A stretch of 64,000 nucleotides of DNA from Desulfatibacillum sp. (GCA_016342355.1 JAEINP010000020.1:1-64000), one strand, 5' to 3'; shown: positions 53,818 to 63,997, counted from the stretch's first letter. The notes: a model not told the origin generated them from the letters alone. A program made the numbers and translations.

Positions 53818-55104
53818 ATGAAAGAAGCGGTAATCGTCAGCGGCGCACGGACTGCCATTGGTTCCTTTGGAGGCGTATTGAAAGGTGTTTCCGTTGTGCA
53901 ACTGGGCAGCACGGTCATGAAGGAAACCCTCAAGAAGGTCAATCTCAGGCCTGTTGTCAGTGAAGCCATGCTTTCCGCCGCGCCGGACTCTCTCAAGGAC
54001 CAGGGAATCATCGAACTGGAAGAAAAAGCCCGGGACTGGGACGATTCGGCCCAGCCCATCACCATAGACGAAGTGATCATGGGCAACGTGCTCACATCAG
54101 GCCAGGGCCAGAACCCGGCCCGCCAGGCCATGATCCAGGCAGGCCTCTGCAAGGAAACCCCTGCTTTCACCATCAATAAAGTGTGCGCTTCCGGTTTGAA
54201 AGCCATCGCCCTGGGCGCGGCTTCCATCATGACCGGTCAGGCTGACGTGATTCTGGCGGGCGGCCAGGAAAGCATGAGCAATGTGCCCATGGCCCTTCCT
54301 CTGGCGCGTTGGGGATACCGCATGGCCATCTCGGGCAAAGGCGAAATCGACGACCTCATGGTCCTGGACGGCCTGTACGAAATCTTCTACGGCTATCACA
54401 TGGGCATGACCGCCGAGAATATCGCCAATAAATACGGCATCACCAGGGAAGAACAGGACGCCCTGGGCGTGCTGAGCCATACCCGCGCCCGGAAAGCCAT
54501 CACCGATGGCCTGTTCAAAGACGAAATCGTGCCCGTCACCTTTATGGAAAGAAGAAAAGAAGTGACCGTGGACACGGACGAGCGCCCCATGGACACCACC
54601 ATGGAAAAAATGGCCAAACTCCGCCCTGCCTTTACAAAGGACGGCACAGTGACCGCCGGAAACGCATCGGGCATCAACGACGGTGCGGCCTCGGTCCTGA
54701 TCATGAGCGCGGAAAAAGCCAAGGAACTGGGCCTGGAGCCCCTGGCGAAAATCAAGGGATTCGCCTCCGCAGGCATGGACCCGGCCTATATGGGCCTTGG
54801 CCCCATCCCGGCTGTGCGCAAGGTCCTGAAATCCACAGGCATGAGCATCAACGACATCCAAATGCTGGAAGTAAACGAAGCATTCGCCTCCCAGGCTATC
54901 GCCTGCCTACGGGAGCTTGGCATTGATACAGAAAAACCCAATGAGCTTGGCAGCGGCATTTCCCTGGGGCATCCCATCGGCTGCACCGGCGCACGCCAGA
55001 TGGTCACCGCCATCCATCACATGAAGCGTAAGGGCTACAACACCGGCCTCATCACCATGTGTATCGGCGGCGGCATGGGCATGGCTATGATCATTGAAAA
55101 ATAA
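53818..55104 (+). CDS. Thiolase (acetyl-CoA C-acyltransferase family)
   Basis: A 428-residue thiolase; the start at 53818 follows CAGGAGGTTGTCACC. It has the nucleophilic Cys in NKVCASGLKA, the NEAF motif, the His in GHPIGCTGAR and the second Cys in CIGGGMG, so both half reactions should work. It is ~35 residues longer than typical thiolases because of a polar insert at about residues 45-80 (SEAMLSAAPDSLKDQG, EELEEKARDW-like) between the first strand and the TIDEVIMGNV segment. It can split 3-ketoacyl-CoA or condense two acetyl-CoA. Confidence 0.93.
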   Translation: MKEAVIVSGARTAIGSFGGVLKGVSVVQLGSTVMKETLKKVNLRPVVSEAMLSAAPDSLKDQGIIELEEKARDWDDSAQPITIDEVIMGNVLTSGQGQNPARQAMIQAGLCKETPAFTINKVCASGLKAIALGAASIMTGQADVILAGGQESMSNVPMALPLARWGYRMAISGKGEIDDLMVLDGLYEIFYGYHMGMTAENIANKYGITREEQDALGVLSHTRARKAITDGLFKDEIVPVTFMERRKEVTVDTDERPMDTTMEKMAKLRPAFTKDGTVTAGNASGINDGAASVLIMSAEKAKELGLEPLAKIKGFASAGMDPAYMGLGPIPAVRKVLKSTGMSINDIQMLEVNEAFASQAIACLRELGIDTEKPNELGSGISLGHPIGCTGARQMVTAIHHMKRKGYNTGLITMCIGGGMGMAMIIEK

Positions 55105-55256
55105 GTGGGCCAAATGTTCAAAATGGGTTAATGGGCAATCAACCCGTTGCATGGATTATGCCTTCCCATGCAGGAGCATGGGAACGAAATAGCACATATA
55201 AATATTCCGGGGCGCACAATCGCCCCGGACATCCCTTGCCAATCAGGAGACAGAGT

Positions 55257-55454
55257 ATGAAAAAGTTTTTAGCAGCGATAACCAGGCCCCGCGCCCTTGG
55301 CATCCTCATTGTTACCGGCGTTCCGGCCATCGTTGGCGGCGGCCTGATCTGGTGGGCCTCCGGCCATTCGTACAGCCTGGTGTTTCCTTATGAAATCATC
55401 CTGTACACGGTCTCCGTGATTGTGGCCTCAAAGGCTGGCGACCTGGAACACTGA
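55257..55454 (+). CDS. Small two-TM membrane protein
   Basis: A 65-residue protein started at 55257 after CAGGAGACAGAGT. A basic N-terminus (KKFLAAITRPRALG) precedes two hydrophobic segments (about residues 17-34 and 41-58). I do not recognise a family. It is 150 bases downstream of the thiolase. Confidence 0.6.
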   Translation: MKKFLAAITRPRALGILIVTGVPAIVGGGLIWWASGHSYSLVFPYEIILYTVSVIVASKAGDLEH

Positions 55455-55654
55455 TTTCGTTTCATGGTATGGACCTGATTTTCAGGAATCCGTGCAGCCA
55501 GGAAATTTTGGATAACCAAAATGCCCTGATGCCGGATTGCATCCCATGCCATGGGGCGATGCATTTTTCCGTTACTGTAAACAAGGGCAAGGTGCCTCCA
55601 GGCAGCCGTCCCTTTTTTGCACAACCCGTACTATGACCTGATTCCGTGTAATGA

Positions 55655-56371
55655 ATGATGACTTCTTACGATAAAATTATCCGCTGGCCCATTTCCATCC
55701 GTTTTTGGGAAACAGGCCGTATTTACGCCAAAGGCCGTATTGAAGACGGTCTGCGCCAGGGCATGTGGACTTTCTACTACCGCACCGGCGCAAAACAAAT
55801 GGAAGGCCTGTACAAGGACGGAGTCCAACAGGGCCTTTGGACCAAATGGTGGCCAAACGGAAACATAACCAGCCAGGGCGGGTTTGACGAAGGCTGGATG
55901 CACGGAACCTGGATCGACTATTTTGACAACGGGGAAAAAGCCCAGGAAAGCCATTGGGACCGGGGCCGTATTACAGGAACCACCACCGTATGGAAAAAGA
56001 ATACCGGCAAGGTTTTAAAACAGCAAAAGCATAAAGACGGCAAGGAAGAACGCAAATATTACCCCCTCATGAGCAACCGCGACACGGCCTTTGCCATGGC
56101 CACAGCCCAAAAAATGGGCATGAAAATGGCCTGGACCAATCTGGTGGGGGAAAAAATCGCCCAATACCTGGAACCCTGGCAATGCGCCCTGTGGGTGCTG
56201 CTTTTTGTACCCGCCTATGCCCTGCTGGAACCCCGCATCGGCTGGATTGCCGTGCCCGCAGGCATGGCTGGCGCGGCAGTAATCGCCCTTTGCGTGGTGG
56301 TGGCCAGCGTGATTCACGACAGCATAACCCGGCCGGACATCGGAATAAGCAGGCCCAAACCCAAGGATTAA
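55655..56371 (+). CDS. MORN-like repeat membrane protein
   Basis: A 238-residue protein. Residues 15-120 contain about five 23-residue MORN-like units of the form G(R/K)xxxKGxxxDGxxxGxWxxYYxxG, for example EDGLRQGMWTFYYRTGAKQM and KDGVQQGLWTKWWPNG. The C-terminus has two TM helices (about residues 178-195 and 202-222). Similar repeats occur in YwqK-type antitoxins and envelope proteins, but no toxin gene is adjacent. It is one base before the AI-2E family gene, so the two are an operon. Confidence 0.72.
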   Translation: MMTSYDKIIRWPISIRFWETGRIYAKGRIEDGLRQGMWTFYYRTGAKQMEGLYKDGVQQGLWTKWWPNGNITSQGGFDEGWMHGTWIDYFDNGEKAQESHWDRGRITGTTTVWKKNTGKVLKQQKHKDGKEERKYYPLMSNRDTAFAMATAQKMGMKMAWTNLVGEKIAQYLEPWQCALWVLLFVPAYALLEPRIGWIAVPAGMAGAAVIALCVVVASVIHDSITRPDIGISRPKPKD

Positions 56372-56372
56372 T

Positions 56373-57443
56373 ATGATGCAAGACCAGAAAACCCACCAGA
56401 TGATCCTCATCTTTTTTCTGGCCATGTACATCATATCCATTGGATTCATGGGCTGGCTGTTGCAGCCTTTTTTTCCCATCCTGATCCTGGCCTTTGTGGT
56501 CACCGGGGTTTTCGCGCCCATTTACCGGCTTTTTGCAAAAAAAATTAGCCCGCCCCTTGCCTCGGGCCTGACATGCATCCTGATTTTCTTTGTCCTGTTC
56601 ATACCCACCCTGCTGTTTGCGGGCATTGTGGCCTCCGAGGCCGTGGGGTTTCTGGACATGGCCAAAAACGCAGCCCTGCCCGAACAAATCCGCACTTTCT
56701 TCAGCAACAGCACCTTGATTGAAAGAGCCAACTCCTTTTTAAGCGACTACGGCATTGTGATTTCCGGCGCGGAAATCACCCGGACCGCCTCCCAGATAGG
56801 CCAGTTTGTGGGGGGATTTTTGTTGGACTCAGGCAAGGCCGTGTTGTCCAATGTCCTTAGCTTTGTCGCCAATTTCATTTTTATGCTGCTGATAATATTC
56901 TTTATCCTGATCGACGGCGGCAGACTGGTGGAATACCTGGTGGATATGTCTCCCCTGCCCCAGGATCAGGACGAAAAACTGGTGGCCAAATTCAAGGATA
57001 TGTCCGGCGCAGTGATTTTAGGCAACGGTTTATGCGGGCTGGCTCAGGGCGTTGCGGGCGGGGTGGTTTTCACAATATTCGGCCTGCCCTCGCCGTTTTT
57101 GTGGGGGGTGGTCATGGGCATCCTGGCGTTTCTGCCTATTGTAGGGATCGGCGTGGTTTTCCTGCCTGCGGCCCTTTTTATGTTCATCAAGGGGAACGTC
57201 GCCACGGCTATCTTCTTTGTGGTTTTTTACGCACTCCTGTCTTTTTCCGTGGAATACATGGTCAAGCCCAAACTGGTGGGAAACCGGGTCCAGATGCACC
57301 CCCTGCTGGTATTCCTGGCCATTGTGGGAGGCCTGAAACTTTTCGGCATCCTGGGGGTCATCTACGGCCCCCTGGTGGTCACATTCTTCCTTACCCTGGC
57401 AGACATCTACCGGGCCAGTTATAAGGAAATTGTGGAGTCGTAA
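56373..57443 (+). CDS. AI-2E family transporter (PerM-like)
   Basis: A 356-residue membrane protein with eight hydrophobic segments. The family pattern is the N-terminal helical pair, a long amphipathic periplasmic domain (about residues 80-150), and the C-terminal block with GVVMGILAFLPIVGIGVVFLP, VEYMVKPKLVGNRVQMHPLLVF and GGLKLFGILGVIYGPLVV. Family members export autoinducer-2, sodium or other solutes; the substrate is not decided here. AAGGA precedes the start. Confidence 0.92.
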   Translation: MMQDQKTHQMILIFFLAMYIISIGFMGWLLQPFFPILILAFVVTGVFAPIYRLFAKKISPPLASGLTCILIFFVLFIPTLLFAGIVASEAVGFLDMAKNAALPEQIRTFFSNSTLIERANSFLSDYGIVISGAEITRTASQIGQFVGGFLLDSGKAVLSNVLSFVANFIFMLLIIFFILIDGGRLVEYLVDMSPLPQDQDEKLVAKFKDMSGAVILGNGLCGLAQGVAGGVVFTIFGLPSPFLWGVVMGILAFLPIVGIGVVFLPAALFMFIKGNVATAIFFVVFYALLSFSVEYMVKPKLVGNRVQMHPLLVFLAIVGGLKLFGILGVIYGPLVVTFFLTLADIYRASYKEIVES

Positions 57444-58000
57444 TTTCTATCCCCGTCAACTAATAACAATATTTTGCAGGGCGCAGGGTTTCCCTGCCCT
57501 ATGGTTGGGGACCCAACCCATGCAAAAATCAAAGGCATTCCATGCCACCGATGGTTTCAATCAATCGCATGCCTTTCATTTGAACCGTAGGGCGCAGGGT
57601 TTCCCCGACCTGGGACGCGGGGACCGCGCAACTACATACGGCGACAATTCCGCCTGAGGCCGTAGGGGCAGGGTTTCCCCCGACCTGGTTGATACCACCG
57701 CGTAGGGGTTGCGCTTTTCTCCCTCCCCCTTGACGGGGGAGGGTCGGGGTGGGGGTGATATTCATTCATATTTCCAGATACTTACCCCCCATCCTGCCCT
57801 TCCCCCGCAAGGGGGGAAGGGACGAAGATTCATGGATGTCGACCTTCGAATGGCCGCCAATTTGCCGGTTGAATAACCACTTGTTTATTCGCCACTCAGC
57901 CTGAAACCATGAAAAAAACAGGAGAAGTTGCACCCGCTTCCGGGAGCGTTGGCTTGCTCCGCGCTTAGGGCAAAGGGTAAAAGGGTAAAAGGGCGCAGGG
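57444..58000. repeat. Repeat-rich non-coding stretch downstream of the KAP-FGE gene
   Basis: About 560 bases with no gene. GGGCGCAGGGTTTCCC-like sequences occur three times (57479-57494, 57587-57613, 57662-57688); the last two also share CGACCTGG. A G-rich hairpin with CCCTCCCCCTTGACGGGGG (from about 57721) and a second with CTTCCCCCGCAAGGGGGGAAG (from about 57798) are the kind of dispersed palindromic boilerplate found scattered in many genomes. AAGGGTAAAAGGGTAAAAGGG lies right after the variable-repeat stop codon. Confidence 0.65.
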
Positions 58001-60082
58001 TTATTTTTTTGTCCTGACGCAACGAAATCCGACAACGTAGTACCTGTTACTCGGATCGACCCTGTCGCGGTACGCGCAACGGGCAATGTCCTGGCCACTG
58101 TCCCAAGAACCGCCCCGCAGAACCGGTCTCTGATCAAGATCAAAGTCGTCCAGGTCTTCATCCGGGTTGTAATTGCTGCGGGTCCATTCCCATACATTGC
58201 CCGCCATGTCGTAGCAACCGGCCTCGCTGATTCCGTTGGGATACCGGGTGACCCGGGTGGTTTTACCTATGCCGGACTCCTTTATATTGCATTTCTCCTT
58301 GTCAAATTCATTTCCCCAAGGATATGTGCGGCCATCCGTGCCCCTCGCGGCCCGTTCCCACTGTTTTTCCGTAGGCAGGTCCTTGCCCGCCCACTTGGCG
58401 TAGGCCTTGGCCTCGTACCAGTTTACGCCCACCACCGGATGCTCCGGCTGGTTCCATTTTTCATCCTTCCAATAGCGGGGTTCTCTTGCACCTTCTTTTT
58501 CTTTCCATTTCCGGCCACTGGGGGTCCAGTATTCCTCTGTTTGATACCCCCCGGCCCGAATAAATTTTTCAAACTGGCTGTTGGTGACGGGGTAGACATC
58601 AATTTCAAAGTCATCAACAATAGTAGCCTTGCGGTCCTGATAAATAAACTCTCCGGCTGGCACCACAACCATGGCATCCAATCCGTCAGACAGTTCCCTT
58701 TCCTTTTCCTTTTCCTTTTCCTTTTTAGCAGAGGGTTCCTCCACCATGCCTGCAAAGGAAATGAGCTGTAAAAACTCCTTTTTCTCCAAATCCATGACCG
58801 CAAGAATGGAAACCAGATCCGAATGAATAAAGAATTTTTTCAGGCTTTCCTCTTTTATGGTTGCGTCATTATCCGGTTGAAGTTCCTTATGGGACTCCCT
58901 ATTGACAAAAGACTGGGCGTATTCCCGGATTTTCTTGTACGAATACTCGCTATCCTTGGCCTCCCGGGCGAAATCATCGGCCAGAGATGGATAGCAGAGC
59001 TTGAACAGGGACCAATAGGTGACATATTTTGACTCCACGTCCATGGCGCCAGCCGCCAACAGTCCTTTCAATAATTGGGTGTTATTGATAAACCGCTTCA
59101 TCTGGCGGGGATTATGCTTAATGGCAGGCAAAACCAGTGCCATGCATTCCTTGATGTCCTCACTTGACTCTGCGCACAGGCCTTCCACATATTGGCTGAA
59201 ATCCCTTTCTTCATAATAAGGCGGCAAGGAAAAGGAAACCTGGACTATTTTTTCCATAAATTTACCGGCATCCTCAGGGCTATATCCTTTTTCATTTTTC
59301 AGGGCCTTTTCAATGATATCCGTGGCCGCGCCTATGACGAACATGCACCCTTCCTTATCCAGAAAGAGCTTGATGGTTTCCAGAATTTTCACGATTCGGT
59401 CTTCCGGGCACCGGTCAAGGTCGTCTATGAACACCACCATCACCCCTTTGGTATCGTCAAGTTGGTCTATCTTGCTTTTTGGAGGCAACCAAGCGGCATA
59501 ATCAAGCACAAGGCTTTCAAAAAATTTCTCAAAACTGCTGTAAAAACAAAGTTTCTGCTTGTGCTCCAACTCAGAAAACAGATCCAAAAGCTCCAGGCCT
59601 GAACATTTTTCCAACACCTTCCCCACTGCCTTGAATGGATTAAATTTTGAAATCAACTCTTCGATATGGGCTTTGGCTTCGGAAAGGTAGTCGTCACGTT
59701 TCATCGTCATCAAAATACACTCAATCAAAGCCGCCAATATGGCGTCTTCGTCCGCGTATTTCCAGGCCTGGAACCAAACGGTTTTGCACCTGCGGCAGTT
59801 TTCCTGGCCAATTAATTCTTCCAGGGTCTTCTCATTCTGCCCCATATCCTGTCCATTACCGGGCTCGGAAACCTTGCCGCCTTTGAGGATGCGCTCCACG
59901 TTTTTCATGAGCGTGGTTTTGCCCGATCCCCACGGGCCGTGAACGCCAATCACCAACGGCGTTTCATTTTCCTTGTTGGCGATGATCCCGGCAATGGTCT
60001 TGGCGTACACTTGAAAATTGAATTTCTTTGTGTTGTCCTCGGCAGAATCAGTGATGATATGAACCGGTTCAAAATCTGACAT
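58001..60082 (-). CDS. KAP-family P-loop NTPase fused to FGE/C-type-lectin domain (candidate DGR target)
   Basis: A 693-residue two-part protein; I use the Met at 60082 (MSDFEPVHII). The N-terminal ~450 residues are a KAP P-loop NTPase: Walker A GVHGPWGSGKTTLMKN (about 47-62), Walker B VVFIDDLDRCPEDR (about 215) and LPPYYEERDFSQYVEG. A Lys/Glu-rich linker near residue 450 leads to a formylglycine-generating-enzyme-like domain (VPAGEFIYQDRKATIVDDF to GFRCVRTKK) with YPVTNSQFEKFI, EHPVVGVNWYEAKAY and GNVWEWTRS. The end has the LRGGSW ... GFR framework of retroelement-diversified lectins. Such fusions are proposed conflict or sensing proteins. It is divergent from gyrA. Confidence 0.88.
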   Translation of the reverse strand: MSDFEPVHIITDSAEDNTKKFNFQVYAKTIAGIIANKENETPLVIGVHGPWGSGKTTLMKNVERILKGGKVSEPGNGQDMGQNEKTLEELIGQENCRRCKTVWFQAWKYADEDAILAALIECILMTMKRDDYLSEAKAHIEELISKFNPFKAVGKVLEKCSGLELLDLFSELEHKQKLCFYSSFEKFFESLVLDYAAWLPPKSKIDQLDDTKGVMVVFIDDLDRCPEDRIVKILETIKLFLDKEGCMFVIGAATDIIEKALKNEKGYSPEDAGKFMEKIVQVSFSLPPYYEERDFSQYVEGLCAESSEDIKECMALVLPAIKHNPRQMKRFINNTQLLKGLLAAGAMDVESKYVTYWSLFKLCYPSLADDFAREAKDSEYSYKKIREYAQSFVNRESHKELQPDNDATIKEESLKKFFIHSDLVSILAVMDLEKKEFLQLISFAGMVEEPSAKKEKEKEKERELSDGLDAMVVVPAGEFIYQDRKATIVDDFEIDVYPVTNSQFEKFIRAGGYQTEEYWTPSGRKWKEKEGAREPRYWKDEKWNQPEHPVVGVNWYEAKAYAKWAGKDLPTEKQWERAARGTDGRTYPWGNEFDKEKCNIKESGIGKTTRVTRYPNGISEAGCYDMAGNVWEWTRSNYNPDEDLDDFDLDQRPVLRGGSWDSGQDIARCAYRDRVDPSNRYYVVGFRCVRTKK
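58031..58102 (-). repeat. Candidate variable repeat (VR) of a diversity-generating retroelement
   Basis: Minus-strand codons after RGGSW are GAC, AGT, GGC, CAG, GAC, ATT, GCC, CGT, TGC, GCG, TAC, CGC, GAC, AGG, GTC, GAT, CCG, AGT, AAC, AGG, TAC, TAC, GTT, GTC. The 15 codons at likely variable positions all end in C or T and can be made from AAC or AAT by changing only A. The codons between them fit the conserved lectin framework. This is the expected result of adenine-specific retrohoming. Confidence 0.65.
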
Positions 60083-60190
60083 GGCTGCTCCCAGGCAATT
60101 GGACTCTGGATACGATAAAGGGCGCAAATTTTTTATCAGGGGGGATCTTGGAATTATATACAAAATGATATGGCATATGACAAGCATTAG

Positions 60191-60400
60191 ATGGTGGCGT
60201 TGGGATTAAATACTATTTATGGGGTGATTGGTGCGGGGGGCGTAAAAACATCCAAATCCAACGGATTTTTCAGCCTGCCTGAATACACTGAATACGCCGC
60301 CCTATCCCTGCGGAATCCGGCGAAATACCACGATTATCAGGGAGTTCTTTCCTATATAAAATCCCTTAAAGGCCTTGACTATCGGGCCTTTATTGACTAA
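60191..60400 (+). CDS. Possible small protein, low confidence
   Basis: A 69-codon frame between the KAP-FGE gene and gyrA, with an ATG at 60191 but no ribosome site. The C-terminal half (FSLPEYTEYAALSLRNPA ... LDYRAFID) looks protein-like, but I cannot match it to a family. It may be a remnant or non-coding. Confidence 0.25.
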   Translation: MVALGLNTIYGVIGAGGVKTSKSNGFFSLPEYTEYAALSLRNPAKYHDYQGVLSYIKSLKGLDYRAFID

Positions 60401-60508
60401 AAGTATCTATTTTCCTTTCAAGGGAATTAGCGTCTTAAAAATGGGGCGGGGAAATCCCTCCGGCCCGGCTTCGCAAGGCAATCTTTCCAACCCTATACAG
60501 GAGTAACC

Positions 60509-62944
60509 ATGGACTTGGGAGAAAACATGCTCGAGATCAGCATCGAGAGCGAGATGAAAAAATCGTATCTCGATTACGCCATGAGCGTGATAATAGGCCG
60601 GGCCCTGCCGGATGTGCGGGACGGCCTGAAACCGGTTCACCGGCGTGTGCTTTTCGCCATGCGGGAACTGAAGAACGATTACAACAAGCCTTATAAAAAA
60701 TCCGCCCGCGTGGTTGGTGACGTCATTGGTAAGTATCACCCCCACGGCGACTCTGCGGTTTACGACACCATCGTGCGTATGGCCCAGGATTTTTCCCTGC
60801 GCTACCCCTTAGTGGACGGCCAGGGCAACTTCGGGTCCGTGGACGGGGACCCCGCCGCCGCCATGCGTTACACGGAAATCCGCATGATGAAGTTGTCCCA
60901 GTCCATCCTGGAAGACCTGGACAAAGACACGGTGGATTTCACCCCCACGTATGACGAATCCATGGAAGAGCCCACCGTCATGCCCACCCGGATTCCCAAC
61001 CTCCTGGTGAACGGCTCCTCGGGCATTGCCGTGGGCATGGCCACCAACATCCCTCCCCATAACCTGGGAGAGATTGTGGACGCCTTGTGCGAGATCATTG
61101 ACAATCCCCAGGTCACGCCATTGGAACTGCTAAAGCATGTTCCGGGGCCGGACTTTCCCACAGGCGGCATCATCTATGGCCGTTCAGGCATCCACAGCGC
61201 CTATTCCACGGGACGGGGCATCGTCAAGGTACGCGCCCGGATTATGGTGGAAAAGGATAACCGCACAGGCAAGGAAACCCTGGTGGTGACCGAACTGCCC
61301 TACCAGGTGAACAAGGCCCGGGTTATTGAAAAAATCGCCCAGCTCATGAAGGACAAAGTGATCGAAGGCCTTGCCTTTGTGCGGGACGAATCCGACCGGG
61401 AAGGCATGCGCATCGCCATGGGGCTGAAAAAAGATGAGATGGCCACCATCATCATCAACAAGCTCTATAAGCACACCCAGTTGGAGAATTCTTTCGGCAT
61501 TATCCTCCTATCCATTGTGAACAACCGGCCCGAACTGCTCAACCTGAAGGAGACCCTGCAATATTTTATCGCCCACCGCAAGGTGGTGGTGATTCGTAGA
61601 ACCCGTTACGAGCTTGCCAAAGCCGAGGCCCGCGCCCATATTCTGGAAGGCTACAGGATCGCCATCGACAACCTGGACGAGGTGGTGAAGCTCATCCGGG
61701 CCAGCAGCACACCCCTGGAAGCCCGGGAAGGCCTCATGGCCCGTTTCAGCCTTTCCCAGATTCAGGCCCAGGCCATTCTGGACATGCGTCTGCAAAAGCT
61801 CACTGGCCTGGAAATTGAAAAGGTTGAAGAAGAATACAAGGAACTTATCAAGGCCATTTCCTGGTACATGGAAATCCTGGGAAACGACCTGTTGGTCCTG
61901 AAAATCGTCCGGGATGAATTGCTGGAAGTCCGGACGGAATACGCCGACGCACGGCGCACGGAAATCGTGGATGACTCAGGCGAGATCACCATTGAAGACA
62001 TGATCGTGGAAGAGGACATGGTGGTGACCATTTCCCAACGTGGCTACATCAAGCGAAATCCGCTGACCCTGTACCACAGCCAACGCCGGGGCGGAAAAGG
62101 CAAGATTGGCATGGGCACCGGGGAAGAGGACTTTGTATCCCGCCTGTTTGTGGCCTCCACCCACCATACCCTGCTCTTCTTCACCAACCTGGGCCGGGTG
62201 TACTGGCGCAAGGTTTACGAGATCCCCCAGGCCGGACGGGCCGCCAAAGGCAAGTTTATTTCCAACCTGCTTGACCTTGCCCCCAACGAAGAACTGGCCA
62301 CAGTACTGGACGTGAAGGAATTCGAGCCCGGATACAACATCATTATGGCCACCAAGGACGGGCTGGTGAAAAAGACCGACCTTCTGGCGTACAGCAATCC
62401 CCGGGCCAACGGAATCATCGCCCTGGACCTTTCGGAAGGGGATCAGCTTATTACGGCCCGCATCAGCGACGGCACCCAAAACGTTTTCCTGGGTTCGGCC
62501 TTTGGCAAGTCCATCCGTTTCCATGAGTCCGACGTGCGGACCATGGGCCGTGTTTCCCGAGGCGTGAAGGGCATCACCCTTTCCAAGGGCGACCATCTGG
62601 TGGGCATGGAGGTTCTTACCCATGGCAAGACCCTGTTCTCCTGCACGGAAAACGGGTTTGGAAAGCGTACATCCCTGGACGAATACCCTTTGCAAAAACG
62701 GGGCGGCAAGGGTGTTATCACCATCCGCACCCACGAACGCAACGGGAATGTGATTGCCATCCTTGTGGTATCCAACGACGATGATCTCATGCTCATGACC
62801 GATGCGGGCAAGATCATCCGCATGCCCATAGGGGATATTTCCGTTATCAGCCGAAATACCATGGGCGTCAGGCTTATGGGCATGGAGTCTACGGAAAGGC
62901 TCATTGGAGCTGCGCGTCTGGCTGAAAAGGACGAGGAGAATTAA
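60509..62944 (+). CDS. gyrA: DNA gyrase subunit A
   Basis: An 811-residue type II topoisomerase subunit; start 60509 after CAGGAGTAACC. The catalytic Tyr is Tyr121 in AMRYTEIRM. The quinolone region [17 protein letters not shown] keeps wild-type Ser82 and Asp86 (Ser83/Asp87 in E. coli). The C-terminal DNA-wrapping beta-pinwheel is visible ([24 protein letters not shown]-like) with the GyrA box QRRGGKG. gyrB is not in the window. It is followed at once by gpsA. Confidence 0.98.
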   Translation: MDLGENMLEISIESEMKKSYLDYAMSVIIGRALPDVRDGLKPVHRRVLFAMRELKNDYNKPYKKSARVVGDVIGKYHPHGDSAVYDTIVRMAQDFSLRYPLVDGQGNFGSVDGDPAAAMRYTEIRMMKLSQSILEDLDKDTVDFTPTYDESMEEPTVMPTRIPNLLVNGSSGIAVGMATNIPPHNLGEIVDALCEIIDNPQVTPLELLKHVPGPDFPTGGIIYGRSGIHSAYSTGRGIVKVRARIMVEKDNRTGKETLVVTELPYQVNKARVIEKIAQLMKDKVIEGLAFVRDESDREGMRIAMGLKKDEMATIIINKLYKHTQLENSFGIILLSIVNNRPELLNLKETLQYFIAHRKVVVIRRTRYELAKAEARAHILEGYRIAIDNLDEVVKLIRASSTPLEAREGLMARFSLSQIQAQAILDMRLQKLTGLEIEKVEEEYKELIKAISWYMEILGNDLLVLKIVRDELLEVRTEYADARRTEIVDDSGEITIEDMIVEEDMVVTISQRGYIKRNPLTLYHSQRRGGKGKIGMGTGEEDFVSRLFVASTHHTLLFFTNLGRVYWRKVYEIPQAGRAAKGKFISNLLDLAPNEELATVLDVKEFEPGYNIIMATKDGLVKKTDLLAYSNPRANGIIALDLSEGDQLITARISDGTQNVFLGSAFGKSIRFHESDVRTMGRVSRGVKGITLSKGDHLVGMEVLTHGKTLFSCTENGFGKRTSLDEYPLQKRGGKGVITIRTHERNGNVIAILVVSNDDDLMLMTDAGKIIRMPIGDISVISRNTMGVRLMGMESTERLIGAARLAEKDEEN

Positions 62945-62950
62945 CCATAC

Positions 62951-63997
62951 ATGGCATATTTGTTTAATAAGAGCATGGATGATTTGAAGGTTGCTGTTGT
63001 TGGCGGAGGGAGCTGGGGCACGGCCCTGGCTCAATTGATGGCCTCCAAAGGATACTTGACGTCCCTGTGGGTTCTTGAAGAGGAAGTGATTGAATCCATA
63101 GCCAAGGAACGGGAAAACAAAGTGTTTTTGCCGGGCATCCCGTTGTCGGAAAACATCGTCCCTACCCTGGACCTGGAAGAAGCGATTAGGGATAAGGACC
63201 TGATTATCACCGTAGTGCCCTCCGAATGGCTGCGGGAAACGTCGGAAAAGATGGCTCCGCTCATTAAACCGGACGCCATTGTGGTTTCGGCCACCAAAGG
63301 AATTGAAATCGGCACGCGGATGACCATGTCAGACATTCTGCGCGAGACCCTGACCGGGCTGCCCGAGGAAAATATCTGCGTGGTTTCCGGTCCCAGCTTC
63401 GCCCGGGAGGTTGCACAGGGAATGCCCACGGTGGTCACCGTGGCGGCCATTGATCCCCGGGTTGCGGAGTTGGTGCAGGAGGCCTTCGCCACCCCGTATT
63501 TCAGGGTCTATACCAACACCGATTTGCTTGGGGTGGAAATTGGCGGCGCAGTGAAGAATGTCATGGCCATTGCTTCGGGTATTTGCGAAGGACTTGGTTT
63601 TGGCGCCAACACCCGGGCGGCCCTTATCACCCGGGGTTTAAACGAAATGCGCCGGCTTGGCCTGGCTATGGGCGCCAAGCCGGAAACCTTCGGGGGACTG
63701 GCGGGCGTGGGGGATCTGGTGCTCACGTGCACGGCGGATCTTTCCCGGAATTATTCCTTTGGAAAAAAAATCGGCCAAGGCATGAAGCGCCAGGAGATTC
63801 TCTCTAAAATGCGCATGGTGGCCGAGGGTGTGCGTTCCTCCAAGTCTGTTTATAATTTATCCCTGAAAATGAATGTGGAAATGCCCATTGTGGAGCAGAC
63901 TTATAAGGTATTGTATGAGGATGAAGATCCTGCCAAGGCCTTGTACAACCTCATGACCCGCAAGTTGCGTGACGAAACCGACGACCAGTATGGCTGA
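62951..63997 (+). CDS. gpsA: Glycerol-3-phosphate dehydrogenase [NAD(P)+]
   Basis: A 348-residue enzyme that makes sn-glycerol 3-phosphate for phospholipids. The N-terminal Rossmann motif is AVVGGGSWGTALA, followed by NKVFLPGIPL, SATKGIE, SGPSFAREV, the catalytic Lys in GGAVKNVMAIASG and GLAGVGDLVLTC. The start at 62951 follows GAGGAGAATTAACCATAC; a later Met at 62975 is possible. It is six bases after gyrA, so the pair is co-transcribed. The stop is the last three bases before the window edge region. Confidence 0.97.
   Translation: MAYLFNKSMDDLKVAVVGGGSWGTALAQLMASKGYLTSLWVLEEEVIESIAKERENKVFLPGIPLSENIVPTLDLEEAIRDKDLIITVVPSEWLRETSEKMAPLIKPDAIVVSATKGIEIGTRMTMSDILRETLTGLPEENICVVSGPSFAREVAQGMPTVVTVAAIDPRVAELVQEAFATPYFRVYTNTDLLGVEIGGAVKNVMAIASGICEGLGFGANTRAALITRGLNEMRRLGLAMGAKPETFGGLAGVGDLVLTCTADLSRNYSFGKKIGQGMKRQEILSKMRMVAEGVRSSKSVYNLSLKMNVEMPIVEQTYKVLYEDEDPAKALYNLMTRKLRDETDDQYG

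Noticed and set aside
52675-53901. Long antisense frame opposite the kinase-like and thiolase genes
   Set aside because: Spans two sense genes and their intergenic gap, has no family features.
55655-56371. Toxin-antitoxin module based on MORN/YwqK-like repeats
   Set aside because: No adjacent toxin-like gene; the protein has TM helices and is in operon with a transporter.
57444-58000. DGR template repeat or reverse transcriptase downstream of the variable region
   Set aside because: No sequence similar to 58031-58115 and no reverse transcriptase frame is present in this gap.
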